A stretch of 48,047 nt of DNA from Lachnospiraceae bacterium UBA7086 (GTDB lineage Bacteria; Bacillota; Clostridia; Lachnospirales; Lachnospiraceae). A model generated the notes under the pieces. That model had not been told where the DNA came from and did no database searches. It was given only the letters and a program-made list of their open reading frames with translations. The stretch spans positions 1 through 48,047 of the forward strand of contig DKZA01000007.1 in NCBI GenBank assembly GCA_002492525.1, given 5' to 3'. How positions within the stretch are numbered: the stretch's first letter is position 1; every line of letters starts with the position of its first letter. The position numbers and the translations under genes are program-made. Below are positions 7,559 through 16,037 of the stretch, piece by piece.

Positions 7559-8371
7559 ATGAAGAAAAAAAGAATAGCAGTATTTGGCGTATTATTAATG
7601 ATTTGTTCTTTGCTTGGCGGATGTTCCGGTAAAAACAACGAATCTAGCAGGCTGCCGGATGGCGTATATACAGTGGATTTTGATACGGACAGTTCCATGT
7701 TCCATGTAAGCGGGGCATGTGAAGGCAAGGGGACGTTGACGGTAGAAAACGGAGAAATGACAATTCATATTTCGCTGATGTCAAAAAAGATTGTCAATCT
7801 TTATTCCGGATTGGCTGAAGACGCGGCAAAAGACGGAGCAGAGCTTCTTATGCCGACAGAGGATACGGTTACCTACAGCGATGGACTGACGGAAGAAGTC
7901 TATGGTTTCGATGTGCCGGTTCCGGTATTGGATGAAGAATTTGATCTGGCGCTCATTGGTACAAAGGGAATATGGTATGACCATAAGGTAAAGGTCTCCA
8001 ATCCGGAGCTGTTGGAGAAAGAGGCACAGACGGGAAATATCATTCAGATGGGGGATGGAACTTATTTGATCGATCTCTCTTTTGAAGGAGGAAGCGGCAA
8101 AGCAGAGATTTTATCTCCGGCAACAGTAACAGTATCAGGAGAGAGTGTGACTGCAACAGTTCAATGGAACAGTCCTAATTATGATTATATGATTGTAGAT
8201 GGAGAAAAGTATCTTCCAATTAATACAGAAGAGAATTCTGTATTTGAAATTCCGATTCTCTTTTTTGATAAGCCGATGGATGTTATTGGAGATACTGTGG
8301 CAATGAGCACACCGCATGAGATTGAGTATACTCTCATATTTTATTCTGATACGTTGAAACCGGCAGAATAA
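7559..8371 (+). CDS. Lipoprotein of the corrinoid-uptake cluster, function unknown
   Basis: The ATG at 7559 is preferred because GGAGG lies five bases upstream; an in-frame ATG at 7547 is part of that ribosome binding site region. The 270-residue product has a lipoprotein signal with lipobox LLGGC (Cys22). The remainder alternates short strands and turns and looks like two beta-sandwich domains. One starts at DGVYTVDFDTDSSMF and the second near residue 160. The second contains SPNYDYMIVDGEKYLP, a Y-x-Y layout loosely reminiscent of NEAT heme-binding domains. This likeness is weak and was not tested. Its position between an exported CbiK and the BtuFCD transporter suggests a role in capturing or handing over corrinoids, cobalt or tetrapyrroles at the cell surface. 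That is inference. Confidence 0.7.
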   Translation: MKKKRIAVFGVLLMICSLLGGCSGKNNESSRLPDGVYTVDFDTDSSMFHVSGACEGKGTLTVENGEMTIHISLMSKKIVNLYSGLAEDAAKDGAELLMPTEDTVTYSDGLTEEVYGFDVPVPVLDEEFDLALIGTKGIWYDHKVKVSNPELLEKEAQTGNIIQMGDGTYLIDLSFEGGSGKAEILSPATVTVSGESVTATVQWNSPNYDYMIVDGEKYLPINTEENSVFEIPILFFDKPMDVIGDTVAMSTPHEIEYTLIFYSDTLKPAE

Positions 8372-8384
8372 GAGGTGCTTTGGG

Positions 8385-9557
8385 ATGAAAAGAAGGATGA
8401 TCATTGCAATCTGTCTGTGCTTAATGGGGCTGCTGGGGCTTGGGGGCTGCAGCAGTCCTTCTTCCGATTATGACAGTCATTATGCTGCAGATAGTTTGCA
8501 GGACAGAAAAGTAGAATCGTCACTTGTTTACGAAGGCAGAATGGAACTTCAATATGCTGAGAATTTTACAGTAGATTACTATAAAGGCGGTTATACGATG
8601 CTGACAACAACTATGGATGGACAAAGGTTTTTGATCATTCCGGAAGGGAAAGAAATACCGGTCAATATGGAAGAAGATATCGTAGTACTACGGCGTCCAA
8701 TAAAAGATTTATATTTGGTTGCATCTGCTGTTATGGATATGTTTCGCAAGTTAAATGGCTTGCATACCATTGCCTTTTCGGGGCAGAAGGAAGAAAACTG
8801 GTATATTGAAGAAGCAAAAGAAGCAATGGCAAATGGAGATATGCTTTATGCAGGGAAATACAGCAAGCCGGATTATGAACTGCTCGTTTCAGAAGGCTGT
8901 ATGCTTGCAATAGAGAACAGAATGATTTCGCACTCACCGGAAGTAATTGAAAAATTAGAGGAATTTGGAATCCCGGTTATGATTGAATATTCCAGTTATG
9001 AATCACATCCGTTGGGAAGAGTGGAATGGATCAAGTTTTTTGGCGCTTTACTTGGGAAAGAAGAGGAAGCGGAGCAGATATTTGAAGAGCAGACAAAGAT
9101 TTTAGACAGAGTATTGGCAGACGAAAAAACAGAGCTGACAGTTGCGTTCTTTTTCATCACATCAAATGGGTTGGTGCAGGTGCGGCAATCCTCGGATTAT
9201 GTGCCAAAGATGATAGAGCTGGCAGGTGGAAAGTATATTTTTGAAGACCTGGGTGATTCCGAAACGAAACGCTCTACAATGAATATGCAGGTAGAGGAGT
9301 TTTATAATAATGCAAAGGATGCGGATTTTTTGATTTATAACAGTTCTATTGATGGAGGAGTACCCAATATAGAGGCACTTCTTGACAAATGTGAAGTTTT
9401 AGAGGATTTTAAAGCGGTGCAGGAAGGGAATGTCTGGTGTACAACAAATGATATGTATCAACAATCCCTGTCAATTGGGTATTTGATTGAAGATATACAT
9501 ACTATGCTGTCGGATGCAGAAGAAGATGATATGCATTATCTTTTCCGCTTGAAATAG
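8385..9557 (+). CDS. btuF: Corrinoid ABC transporter substrate-binding lipoprotein (BtuF-like)
   Basis: This 390-residue class III (BtuF/FhuD type) periplasmic-binding-fold lipoprotein carries a signal peptide ending LGGC (Cys22). The N-lobe includes VVLRRPIKDLYLVASAVMDMF, and IPVMIEYSSYESHPLGRVEW marks the interdomain helix region typical of this class. The C-lobe has LAGGKYIFEDLGD and DADFLIYNSSIDGG. Class III binding proteins deliver metal chelates such as corrinoids, heme or siderophores. Control by a B12 riboswitch and the biosynthetic neighbours favour cobalamin or cobinamide. It starts 13 bases after the previous lipoprotein, with a GAGGTG ribosome binding site, and the permease and ATPase follow directly. 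Confidence 0.88.
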   Translation: MKRRMIIAICLCLMGLLGLGGCSSPSSDYDSHYAADSLQDRKVESSLVYEGRMELQYAENFTVDYYKGGYTMLTTTMDGQRFLIIPEGKEIPVNMEEDIVVLRRPIKDLYLVASAVMDMFRKLNGLHTIAFSGQKEENWYIEEAKEAMANGDMLYAGKYSKPDYELLVSEGCMLAIENRMISHSPEVIEKLEEFGIPVMIEYSSYESHPLGRVEWIKFFGALLGKEEEAEQIFEEQTKILDRVLADEKTELTVAFFFITSNGLVQVRQSSDYVPKMIELAGGKYIFEDLGDSETKRSTMNMQVEEFYNNAKDADFLIYNSSIDGGVPNIEALLDKCEVLEDFKAVQEGNVWCTTNDMYQQSLSIGYLIEDIHTMLSDAEEDDMHYLFRLK

Positions 9558-9615
9558 AGTGAAATACGTCATTCTCCGCAGGACTCCGCTATTGAGGATT
9601 AAAAAGAAAGGCGAT

Positions 9616-10647
9616 GTGAGTACGATGCAAAAAAGCAGAAAATACAGATATGTATGGGCATTTGTTTTTCTCGGTGTTGGTGCGGTGATCCTTTTGGTGC
9701 TAAATATCTGTATTGGAAGCGTAAGTATTATATTACCGGATATATTGAGAACATTGGCAGGACAAGGAAATAACGGGACGATAGCGAGAATTTTGTGGGA
9801 TATACGACTGCCGAGAATAATGGCCGTTATTATTCTTGGCGGAGGTTTGGCATTGGCAGGATATTTGCTGCAGGCTTTTTTTCATAATCCGATAGCAGGA
9901 CCCTTTGTTCTGGGGATTTCCTCCGGAGCAAAAATGGTGGTGGCTTTGGTCATGGTATTTCTTATGGGAAAATCAATCCGGATTACTTCCGCAGATATGA
10001 TTATAGCTGCATTTGTTGGAGCAATGTTGTCTATGGGATTTGTGCTGCTGTTATCACGCAGAGTAAAGGGAATGTCTATGCTGGTAGTCAGCGGTGTAAT
10101 GATAGGGTATATTTGCTCCGCAATAACAGAGTTGGTCGTAACCTTTGCTGATGATGCAGATATTGTGAATTTACATAATTGGTCACAGGGCAGCTTTTCC
10201 GGTATGACATGGGAGAACGTAAAAGTTATGGCAGTAGTTGTTACAGTTACTTTTATAGCGGTTTTCCTGTTCTCAAAGTCACTTTCGGCATATCAGCTTG
10301 GTGAAGTGTATGCACAGAATTTGGGAATCAATATTCGACTTTTAAGAATATGGCTTGTGATTTTGTCCAGTATTTTATCCGCTTGTATTGTGGCCTTTGC
10401 AGGACCGATCTCCTTTGTTGGAATTGCATCTCCTCATTTGGTAAAAAAACTGCTTGGAACAACAAAGCCGATTTTGATGATACCTGCCTGCTTCTTAGGC
10501 GGAAGTGTGTTCTGTCTGCTCTGTGATTTGATTGCAAGGACAATTCTTGCCCCAACCGAGCTGAGTATCAGCACGGTTACAGCTATTTTTGGCGCCCCGG
10601 TCGTTTTATGGGTCATGGCAGTGCATAAAAAAGAGAGGGCGGCGTAA
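9616..10647 (+). CDS. btuC: Corrinoid ABC transporter permease (BtuC/FecCD family)
   Basis: This is a roughly 343-residue, ten-helix FecCD-family permease. Typical landmarks are RLPRIMAVIILGGGLALAG near the N-terminus, PFVLGISSGAK and GPISFVGIASPHLVKKL toward the C-terminus, the latter part of the ATPase-coupling region. The GTG at 9616 is favoured because AAAGG lies five bases upstream; an ATG at 9625 is an alternative, and a GTG at 9559 has no ribosome binding site. It should form a homodimeric channel with BtuD and receive substrate from BtuF. Its stop codon overlaps the BtuD start in a TAATG arrangement, indicating translational coupling. Confidence 0.9.
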   Translation: MSTMQKSRKYRYVWAFVFLGVGAVILLVLNICIGSVSIILPDILRTLAGQGNNGTIARILWDIRLPRIMAVIILGGGLALAGYLLQAFFHNPIAGPFVLGISSGAKMVVALVMVFLMGKSIRITSADMIIAAFVGAMLSMGFVLLLSRRVKGMSMLVVSGVMIGYICSAITELVVTFADDADIVNLHNWSQGSFSGMTWENVKVMAVVVTVTFIAVFLFSKSLSAYQLGEVYAQNLGINIRLLRIWLVILSSILSACIVAFAGPISFVGIASPHLVKKLLGTTKPILMIPACFLGGSVFCLLCDLIARTILAPTELSISTVTAIFGAPVVLWVMAVHKKERAA

Positions 10648-11741
10648 TGGGATATTATTTTAAGACAGAGAAAATGAGTGTTGGATATCAGGGCAGACCA
10701 CTGATTCAGGATATAGAGATTGGATTGCATAAAGGAGAGATATTGACTCTGATTGGCCCAAACGGAGCAGGGAAATCTACTCTATTAAAAAGTATTGCGA
10801 AGCAGCTTAAATTGATTGGCGGAGCAGTATATCTGGATAAAAAAGAAATGGCTCAGATGTCTGGAACAGAGCTTTCACAAAGAATGGCGGTCGTATTTAC
10901 AGAAAAGTTAAAAACGGAACTTATGACCTGTGAAGATGTGGTTGCCACAGGCAGACATCCCTATACCGGGCATTTCGGCATTTTGTCGAAAGAGGATTAT
11001 CTTATCATTGAAGAGGCGATAGAATTAGTCCATGCAGCAGAAATCAGGAATCAGGATTTTACCAAAATCAGTGACGGGCAAAGGCAGCGGGTTATGCTTG
11101 CCAGAGCAATTTGTCAGGAACCGGAGATTCTTATTTTGGATGAACCAACATCCTTTTTGGATGTGAAATACAAGCTGGAGTTCTTATCTGTGTTACAGGA
11201 ATTACGGATAAGAAAAGAGCTGACTGTTATCATGTCGATCCATGAGTTGGAATTGGCGCAGAGAGTTTCCGACAGAATTTTGTGTGTAAATGGAGAGTAT
11301 GTGGAACGGTTTGGGAAACCAGATGAAATTTTTCAGGCAGGTTATATCAAGTCTCTTTTTGGTATAAAAACAGGAAGTTTCGATGAAGAAAATGGAATTA
11401 TGGAGTTAGAGCCGTCAAGAGGCAGTGCCGATATATTTGTGATCGCCGGCGGAGGCAGCGGAAGAAGTACATACCGTAAATTGCAGAGGGAAAGAAAAGC
11501 ATTTATTACAGGAATTATTCATGAGAATGATTTAGACTTTCCTACGGCAAGAGCATTGGCGGCAGAGATGGTTTCTGTAAAAGCATTTGAACCTGTGGAC
11601 AAGATTGCTTTAGAGCGGGCAAAGAAGGCGATAGACTCTTGCAGTAAGGTAATATGCTGCAGAAAAACTTTCGGGAGTTTGGAAATTGCAAATAAAGAGC
11701 TGCTTGATTATGCAAGACAGAGTAAAAAAGTGGTGGAATAG
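10647..11741 (+). CDS. btuD: Corrinoid ABC transporter ATPase (BtuD-like) with C-terminal extra domain
   Basis: The 364-residue protein has a complete ABC ATPase in residues 1-255: Walker A GPNGAGKS (37-44), signature ISDGQ (141-145), Walker B ILILDEP (161-167) and the H-loop His199. The signature has Asp in place of the usual first Gly of LSGGQ. Residues 261-364 form an additional domain starting FVIAGGGSG and containing TGIIHENDLDFPTA; ordinary BtuD or FecE proteins end near residue 260. The added domain has a glycine-rich beta-turn start like a nucleotide-binding fold, and related tails occur, as far as I recall, in some clostridial and archaeal corrinoid ATPases. Its role is unknown. The start codon overlaps the btuC stop. 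Confidence 0.88.
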   Translation: MGYYFKTEKMSVGYQGRPLIQDIEIGLHKGEILTLIGPNGAGKSTLLKSIAKQLKLIGGAVYLDKKEMAQMSGTELSQRMAVVFTEKLKTELMTCEDVVATGRHPYTGHFGILSKEDYLIIEEAIELVHAAEIRNQDFTKISDGQRQRVMLARAICQEPEILILDEPTSFLDVKYKLEFLSVLQELRIRKELTVIMSIHELELAQRVSDRILCVNGEYVERFGKPDEIFQAGYIKSLFGIKTGSFDEENGIMELEPSRGSADIFVIAGGGSGRSTYRKLQRERKAFITGIIHENDLDFPTARALAAEMVSVKAFEPVDKIALERAKKAIDSCSKVICCRKTFGSLEIANKELLDYARQSKKVVE

Positions 11742-11742
11742 T

Positions 11743-13242
11743 ATGTCGAAAGTTATTATGATTCAGGGAACAATGTCAGGTGCAGGAAAGAGTTTCCTTG
11801 CAGCAGGACTATGTAGAATAATCAAGCAGGACGGGTACAGGGTAGCTCCATTCAAATCACAGAATATGGCACTCAATTCCTATATTACAGAGGAAGGTCT
11901 GGAGATGGGCAGGGCGCAGGTTATGCAGGCAGAGGCGGCAGGTGTGAAACCAATGGTCTGCATGAATCCGATTTTGCTAAAGCCAACCAACCATACAGGC
12001 TCGCAGGTCATTGTAAATGGAGAAGTGTTTGGAAACATGAGCGCAAGGAATTATTTTGCATATAAAAAACAACTTATCCCGGAGATTAAGAAGGCTTTTC
12101 AGAAACTGGAAGAGTATGCGGATATTATTGTGATAGAAGGCGCAGGAAGTCCGGCAGAAATTAATCTTAGGGAAAATGATATTGTCAACATGGGGTTAGC
12201 AGAAATGGTTGACGCTCCGGTACTTTTAGTAGGTGATATTGACAGAGGCGGAGTATTTGCACAGCTTTTAGGAACACTTATGTTACTGACCGAAGAAGAA
12301 AGGAATAGGATAAAAGGGCTTATCATCAATAAATTCAGAGGAGATCAAACAATACTTGATCCTGGTATTGCGATGTTAGAGGAAAAGGGACAAGTTCCGG
12401 TAGCCGGTGTGGTTCCTTACATGGAATTAGCATTAGAGGATGAGGATAGTCTGACAGAACGTTTTGACAAAAAGGGAGAAAGCTGCATTGATATTGCAGT
12501 AATCCGCTATCCAAGAATCTCTAATTTTACAGATTTCAATGTTTTTGAACAGATAAAAGAAGTATCTGTGCGATATGTAACCGATATGTCACAACTGCAT
12601 CATCCGGATATGGTTATATTGCCCGGAAGTAAGAATACAATGGGTGATTTAAAGTGGATGCGTCAGAATGGACTTGAGGCAGCGGTAAAAAAACTTGCAG
12701 AAATAATTCCGGTTTTTGGGATCTGTGGCGGCTATCAGATGCTTGGAGAAGTGATTGCGGATATAGAAGGAGTAGAAGAAGGAGGAACTTTACGTGGCAT
12801 GGAGTTGCTTCCTGTTGCTACAGAACTGGAGAAAGCAAAAGTTCGATGTCAGGTAGAAGGCAGGCTCCCTGACTTAGGTGGAATTTTCTCTGCGCTATCC
12901 GGGCTTGCGTATGTAGGATATGAAATTCATATGGGAAGAACAAAAATCTTAGAAAGTGGACAGATGGATCAGGATGCATTGCCTGATAGAAGGATTATTG
13001 TATCTGGCAGAAATAATAAGGTGTACGGGACCTATGTGCATGGGATTTTTGATAAAGGCGGCATTGCTGAGGCGGTAGTACAGGCTTTGGCAAAGAAAAA
13101 AGGGATTTTCATAGAAAACGGAGTTTTTGAAGATTATCAGAGCTTTAAAGAAAGGCAGTATAATAAATTGGCAGATACACTTAGAGAGTGTCTGAGGATG
13201 GAGGAAATCTATGAAATGTTTAGAGAGGCCCGTTTGGAATAG
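11743..13242 (+). CDS. cobQ: Adenosylcobyric acid synthase (CobQ/CbiP)
   Basis: This 499-residue enzyme amidates side chains b, d, e and g of adenosylcobyrinic acid a,c-diamide using glutamine and ATP. The start is the ATG at 11743, one base after the btuD stop. The N-terminal dethiobiotin-synthetase-like domain shows the P-loop variant QGTMSGAGKS, KSQNMALNSY, EGAGSPAEINL and GDIDRGGVFAQ. The C-terminal class I glutamine amidotransferase domain has PGSKNTMGD, the nucleophile in GICGGYQMLG and the histidine in GTYVHGIFD. All family motifs are intact. The gene end overlaps cobT. Confidence 0.95.
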   Translation: MSKVIMIQGTMSGAGKSFLAAGLCRIIKQDGYRVAPFKSQNMALNSYITEEGLEMGRAQVMQAEAAGVKPMVCMNPILLKPTNHTGSQVIVNGEVFGNMSARNYFAYKKQLIPEIKKAFQKLEEYADIIVIEGAGSPAEINLRENDIVNMGLAEMVDAPVLLVGDIDRGGVFAQLLGTLMLLTEEERNRIKGLIINKFRGDQTILDPGIAMLEEKGQVPVAGVVPYMELALEDEDSLTERFDKKGESCIDIAVIRYPRISNFTDFNVFEQIKEVSVRYVTDMSQLHHPDMVILPGSKNTMGDLKWMRQNGLEAAVKKLAEIIPVFGICGGYQMLGEVIADIEGVEEGGTLRGMELLPVATELEKAKVRCQVEGRLPDLGGIFSALSGLAYVGYEIHMGRTKILESGQMDQDALPDRRIIVSGRNNKVYGTYVHGIFDKGGIAEAVVQALAKKKGIFIENGVFEDYQSFKERQYNKLADTLRECLRMEEIYEMFREARLE

Positions 13243-14314
13243 ATATACACGAGAAGAACTTGCGAAGCTGACTGTAAAAGCACCAGACAAGGCAGTTTAC
13301 AAAAAGGTGTTTCATAATTGGGATACTGTAGCAAAACCGATTGACGGATTGGGCAGATTTGAATTATTAACAGCTCGTATTGGAGCAATCGAGGGAACAG
13401 AGAACATTGATATTTCCCAAAAGGCAGTTATCATCATGTGTGCTGATAATGGAATTGTTGAGGAAAATATTAGCCAGTCAGGTCAGGAAGTGACACTGGC
13501 AGTTATGAAAAATATGGCAGAGAAGAAATCTTCCGTAGGCAAAATGGCAAAGCTTGTAGGAGCCGACACAATTCCGGTGGATATAGGTGTGAATCATAAA
13601 GATAGAATACCAGGAGTTTTAGATAGGAAGATTTCATTAGGAACCAGAAATTTTAGAAATGGCCCTGCTATGACAGAAGAGGAAACAATTAAGGCAATTT
13701 TTACTGGAATAGAGATGGTATTTGCATGTAAAGAAAATGGTTACAACATTCTTGCAACAGGAGAGATGGGGATAGGAAATACAACAACCAGTAGTGCGGT
13801 GGCTGCGGCATTACTTGGATGTGATGTGTCAGAAGTTACCGGCAGGGGCGCAGGGTTAAGTGATGAAAAGCTGGCACACAAGCAAAAGATTATTGCGGAG
13901 TCCATAGACAAGTATGAATTAAAAGAAGCCGATGCATTACAGATACTTGAAACAGTTGGAGGATTGGATATTGCGGGACTTACCGGAGTGTGTATTGGTG
14001 GTGCGTTGTGCCGCGTTCCTATTGTTTTAGATGGTGTGATCAGTATGACAGCGGCACTACTGGCAGAGCGAATTGTGCCGGGAACAAAAGAGTATCTGAT
14101 ACCGTCTCACAAAGGAAAGGAACCGGCAACAGAAAAATTAGTAAAGGAACTGGGTCTTGAGCCTGTTATTGATGGAAATATGGCATTAGGAGAAGGAACT
14201 GGAGCGGTGATGATGTTTTCACTTCTTGATATAGCACTCAGCGTATATCAGGACAGAACAACTTTTTCGGACAGCAAGATAGAGCAATACGAAAGGTTTA
14301 TACATAAATGGTGA
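13211..14314 (+). CDS. cobT: Nicotinate-nucleotide:dimethylbenzimidazole phosphoribosyltransferase (CobT)
   Basis: This 367-residue enzyme makes alpha-ribazole phosphate or related lower-ligand nucleotides from nicotinate mononucleotide and a base. Family landmarks are KPIDGLGRFE near the N-terminus, MCADNGIVEENIS, GEMGIGNTTTSSAV, GRGAGLSDEKLAHK and the late GEGTGAVM with the catalytic glutamate. The ATG at 13211 lies inside the end of cobQ and is preceded by GGAGG seven bases upstream. No gene for dimethylbenzimidazole synthesis (BluB or BzaA-F) is in the window, so the base may be imported or made elsewhere. The stop overlaps the cobU start. Confidence 0.95.
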   Translation: MKCLERPVWNRYTREELAKLTVKAPDKAVYKKVFHNWDTVAKPIDGLGRFELLTARIGAIEGTENIDISQKAVIIMCADNGIVEENISQSGQEVTLAVMKNMAEKKSSVGKMAKLVGADTIPVDIGVNHKDRIPGVLDRKISLGTRNFRNGPAMTEEETIKAIFTGIEMVFACKENGYNILATGEMGIGNTTTSSAVAAALLGCDVSEVTGRGAGLSDEKLAHKQKIIAESIDKYELKEADALQILETVGGLDIAGLTGVCIGGALCRVPIVLDGVISMTAALLAERIVPGTKEYLIPSHKGKEPATEKLVKELGLEPVIDGNMALGEGTGAVMMFSLLDIALSVYQDRTTFSDSKIEQYERFIHKW

Positions 14315-14853
14315 CGTTGTTTATTGGAGGCAGCGGCAGCGGCAAATCTGCTTATGCAGAAGATTACATGATTTCTCTTTCGGAACAAAAGAAGAAATAT
14401 TATATAGCTACGATGCGGGTTTATGACGCAGAAGGCGAAATGAAAATGGAAAGACATAGGATGCATAGAAATGGCAAGGGATTTTTTACCATCGAGCAGC
14501 CTATAGATATTGGAAAAGCTGCAGAGAAAATGGAGGTTGGAGAAGGAACTGTATTGTTGGAATGTATCTCGAATCTTACAGCCAATGAGATGTTTGCGAA
14601 AGAAGTACCGGAAACAGAAGAAGTTGTCGTGGCAAAAATTGTGAAAGAGATAGAAACATTAAGCAGGAAATTGACGCATCTTGTTATTGTGAGCAACAAC
14701 GTTTTTGAAGATGGGAAGGTGTACGATAAAGCCACGACAGCATATATCCGGGCAATGGGGAGTATTAATACAAAGCTGGCAGAGCTGGCAGATACAGTTG
14801 TAGAAGTAGTAGTTGGTATTCCATTGGTAGTCAAACTTAATAATGATAGGTAG
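14308..14853 (+). CDS. cobU: Adenosylcobinamide kinase / GTP guanylyltransferase (CobU)
   Basis: This 181-residue protein belongs to the CobU family, which phosphorylates adenosylcobinamide and transfers GMP to it. The P-loop is GGSGSGKS (7-14). The RHRMHR segment (49-54) places His50 where the guanylylated histidine of CobU is expected, and LLECISNLTANEMF matches the conserved middle segment. The region that usually reads SNEVGxGIVP is changed to SNNVFEDGKV, so the usual glutamate is replaced. This may alter substrate contacts. The start overlaps the cobT stop (ATGGTGA). A second short CobU-like protein encoded at 15654 retains the motif missing here. Confidence 0.9.
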   Translation: MVTLFIGGSGSGKSAYAEDYMISLSEQKKKYYIATMRVYDAEGEMKMERHRMHRNGKGFFTIEQPIDIGKAAEKMEVGEGTVLLECISNLTANEMFAKEVPETEEVVVAKIVKEIETLSRKLTHLVIVSNNVFEDGKVYDKATTAYIRAMGSINTKLAELADTVVEVVVGIPLVVKLNNDR

Positions 14854-14876
14854 TGGAATAAGGAAGGAAGATCAAG

Positions 14877-15641
14877 ATGCATATTTTCAAATCACTTGTG
14901 ATTGCATTTTCTATTTATTCCAAGATTCCTGTTCCGCAATTTGAGTGGAAGGAAGAGGATATGAAATATATGCTCTGTTTTTTCCCATGGATTGGAGCAG
15001 TTATTGGTGGATGTGTTTATTTCTGGAACTATTTGTGTGGCATATTTGATGTTGGTACAATGTGTTATATGCTGATAGGAGCAGCCATTCCACTTATGAT
15101 TACCGGTGGATTTCATGTAGACGGGTTTATGGATACGATGGATGCGTTTCATTCTTATAAGCCTAAGGAGAAGAAACTGGAAATTTTAAAGGACTCTCAT
15201 ATTGGGGCTTTTGCGGTTATTATGCTTGTGTTATATGGAGTGATCTATATTGGAGCTTTTTCGGAAATCGCGGATAAGAGGTTGGTAAAGATAGTATGTG
15301 CGGGGTTCTTTTTGGCACGCTGCCTTAGTGGAATCAGTGTGGTTTCCTTTCCAGCAGCAAAGAAAGAAGGGCTGCTCTATCTTTTTGCAAGCAATTCACA
15401 GAAAGCCATGGTAAAGTGGTCGTTATATCTGCAAAGTATAGCCTGCATCCTTTTTATGCTCCGGCAATTTTTATATGCAGGAGTGATTGTGGCTGCAACT
15501 GCATTTTTGGTATTGGCTTATTACGGTTATCGGACCCAAAAGGAACTTGGAGGAATTACCGGAGATACAGCAGGTTATTTTGTTCTTCTCTGTGAGGTGA
15601 GCATGATGATTGTGGCAGCAGTAATCAATGTGGCGGTGTAA
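14877..15641 (+). CDS. cobS: Adenosylcobinamide-GDP ribazoletransferase (cobalamin synthase, CobS)
   Basis: This 254-residue integral membrane enzyme joins adenosylcobinamide-GDP to alpha-ribazole or its phosphate. It has the family motif GGFHVDGFMDTMDA near residues 77-90 with its metal-binding acidic residues, and KDSHIGAF shortly after. About six hydrophobic segments follow, and GITGDTAGYFVLLCE near the C-terminus is also conserved. The ATG at 14877 is preceded by AGGAAGG. It sits between cobU, which makes one substrate, and further nucleotide-loop genes. Confidence 0.95.
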   Translation: MHIFKSLVIAFSIYSKIPVPQFEWKEEDMKYMLCFFPWIGAVIGGCVYFWNYLCGIFDVGTMCYMLIGAAIPLMITGGFHVDGFMDTMDAFHSYKPKEKKLEILKDSHIGAFAVIMLVLYGVIYIGAFSEIADKRLVKIVCAGFFLARCLSGISVVSFPAAKKEGLLYLFASNSQKAMVKWSLYLQSIACILFMLRQFLYAGVIVAATAFLVLAYYGYRTQKELGGITGDTAGYFVLLCEVSMMIVAAVINVAV

Positions 15642-15653
15642 TGGAGGTAACGG

Positions 15654-16037
15654 ATGAAACTGGTTATTGGCGGATACGCACAGGGGAAATTAAACTTTGT
15701 GCTAAGAAACTATGATGTGAAAACAGGTAGAATTTTTGATGGTGAAATACCAGAGAAGATAGAGGAGGAAAAAGGTATCGTAGTTATCAATCATTTCCAT
15801 AATTGGGTAAGGGTAAACATTGCTCATGGTGGCTGTCCGGAGAAAGAAATCCTTGCGTTTGTAGAGAAGTATCCGGATTGTGTGATCATCAGCGATGAGG
15901 TTGGAAATGGGATCGTACCCTTGGAGGCATTTGAAAGGGAATATAGAGAACGGACAGGAAGAATACTTGTGGAGCTTGCGAAAAAAGCAGAAGAAGTGGA
16001 GCGTGTGATATGTGGAATAGGTCAGAGAATCAAATAA
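15654..16037 (+). CDS. Short second CobU-like protein
   Basis: This 127-residue protein resembles a shortened CobU. It has a P-loop variant GGYAQGK (6-12), the conserved SDEVGNGIVPLE motif and the C-terminal segment GRILVELAKKAEEVERVICGIGQRIK. It lacks the middle region with the guanylylated histidine. It might retain cobinamide kinase activity or serve as a partner for the full-length CobU, whose EVGxGIVP motif is degenerate. Both ideas are inference. GGAGG precedes the ATG by about six bases, and the next gene starts inside its 3' end. Confidence 0.82.
   Translation: MKLVIGGYAQGKLNFVLRNYDVKTGRIFDGEIPEKIEEEKGIVVINHFHNWVRVNIAHGGCPEKEILAFVEKYPDCVIISDEVGNGIVPLEAFEREYRERTGRILVELAKKAEEVERVICGIGQRIK

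Noticed and set aside
15654..16037. The short CobU-like gene as a broken remnant of cobU
   Set aside because: It has its own ribosome binding site, intact conserved ends and tight operon packing, which points to a real short paralogue instead of decay.
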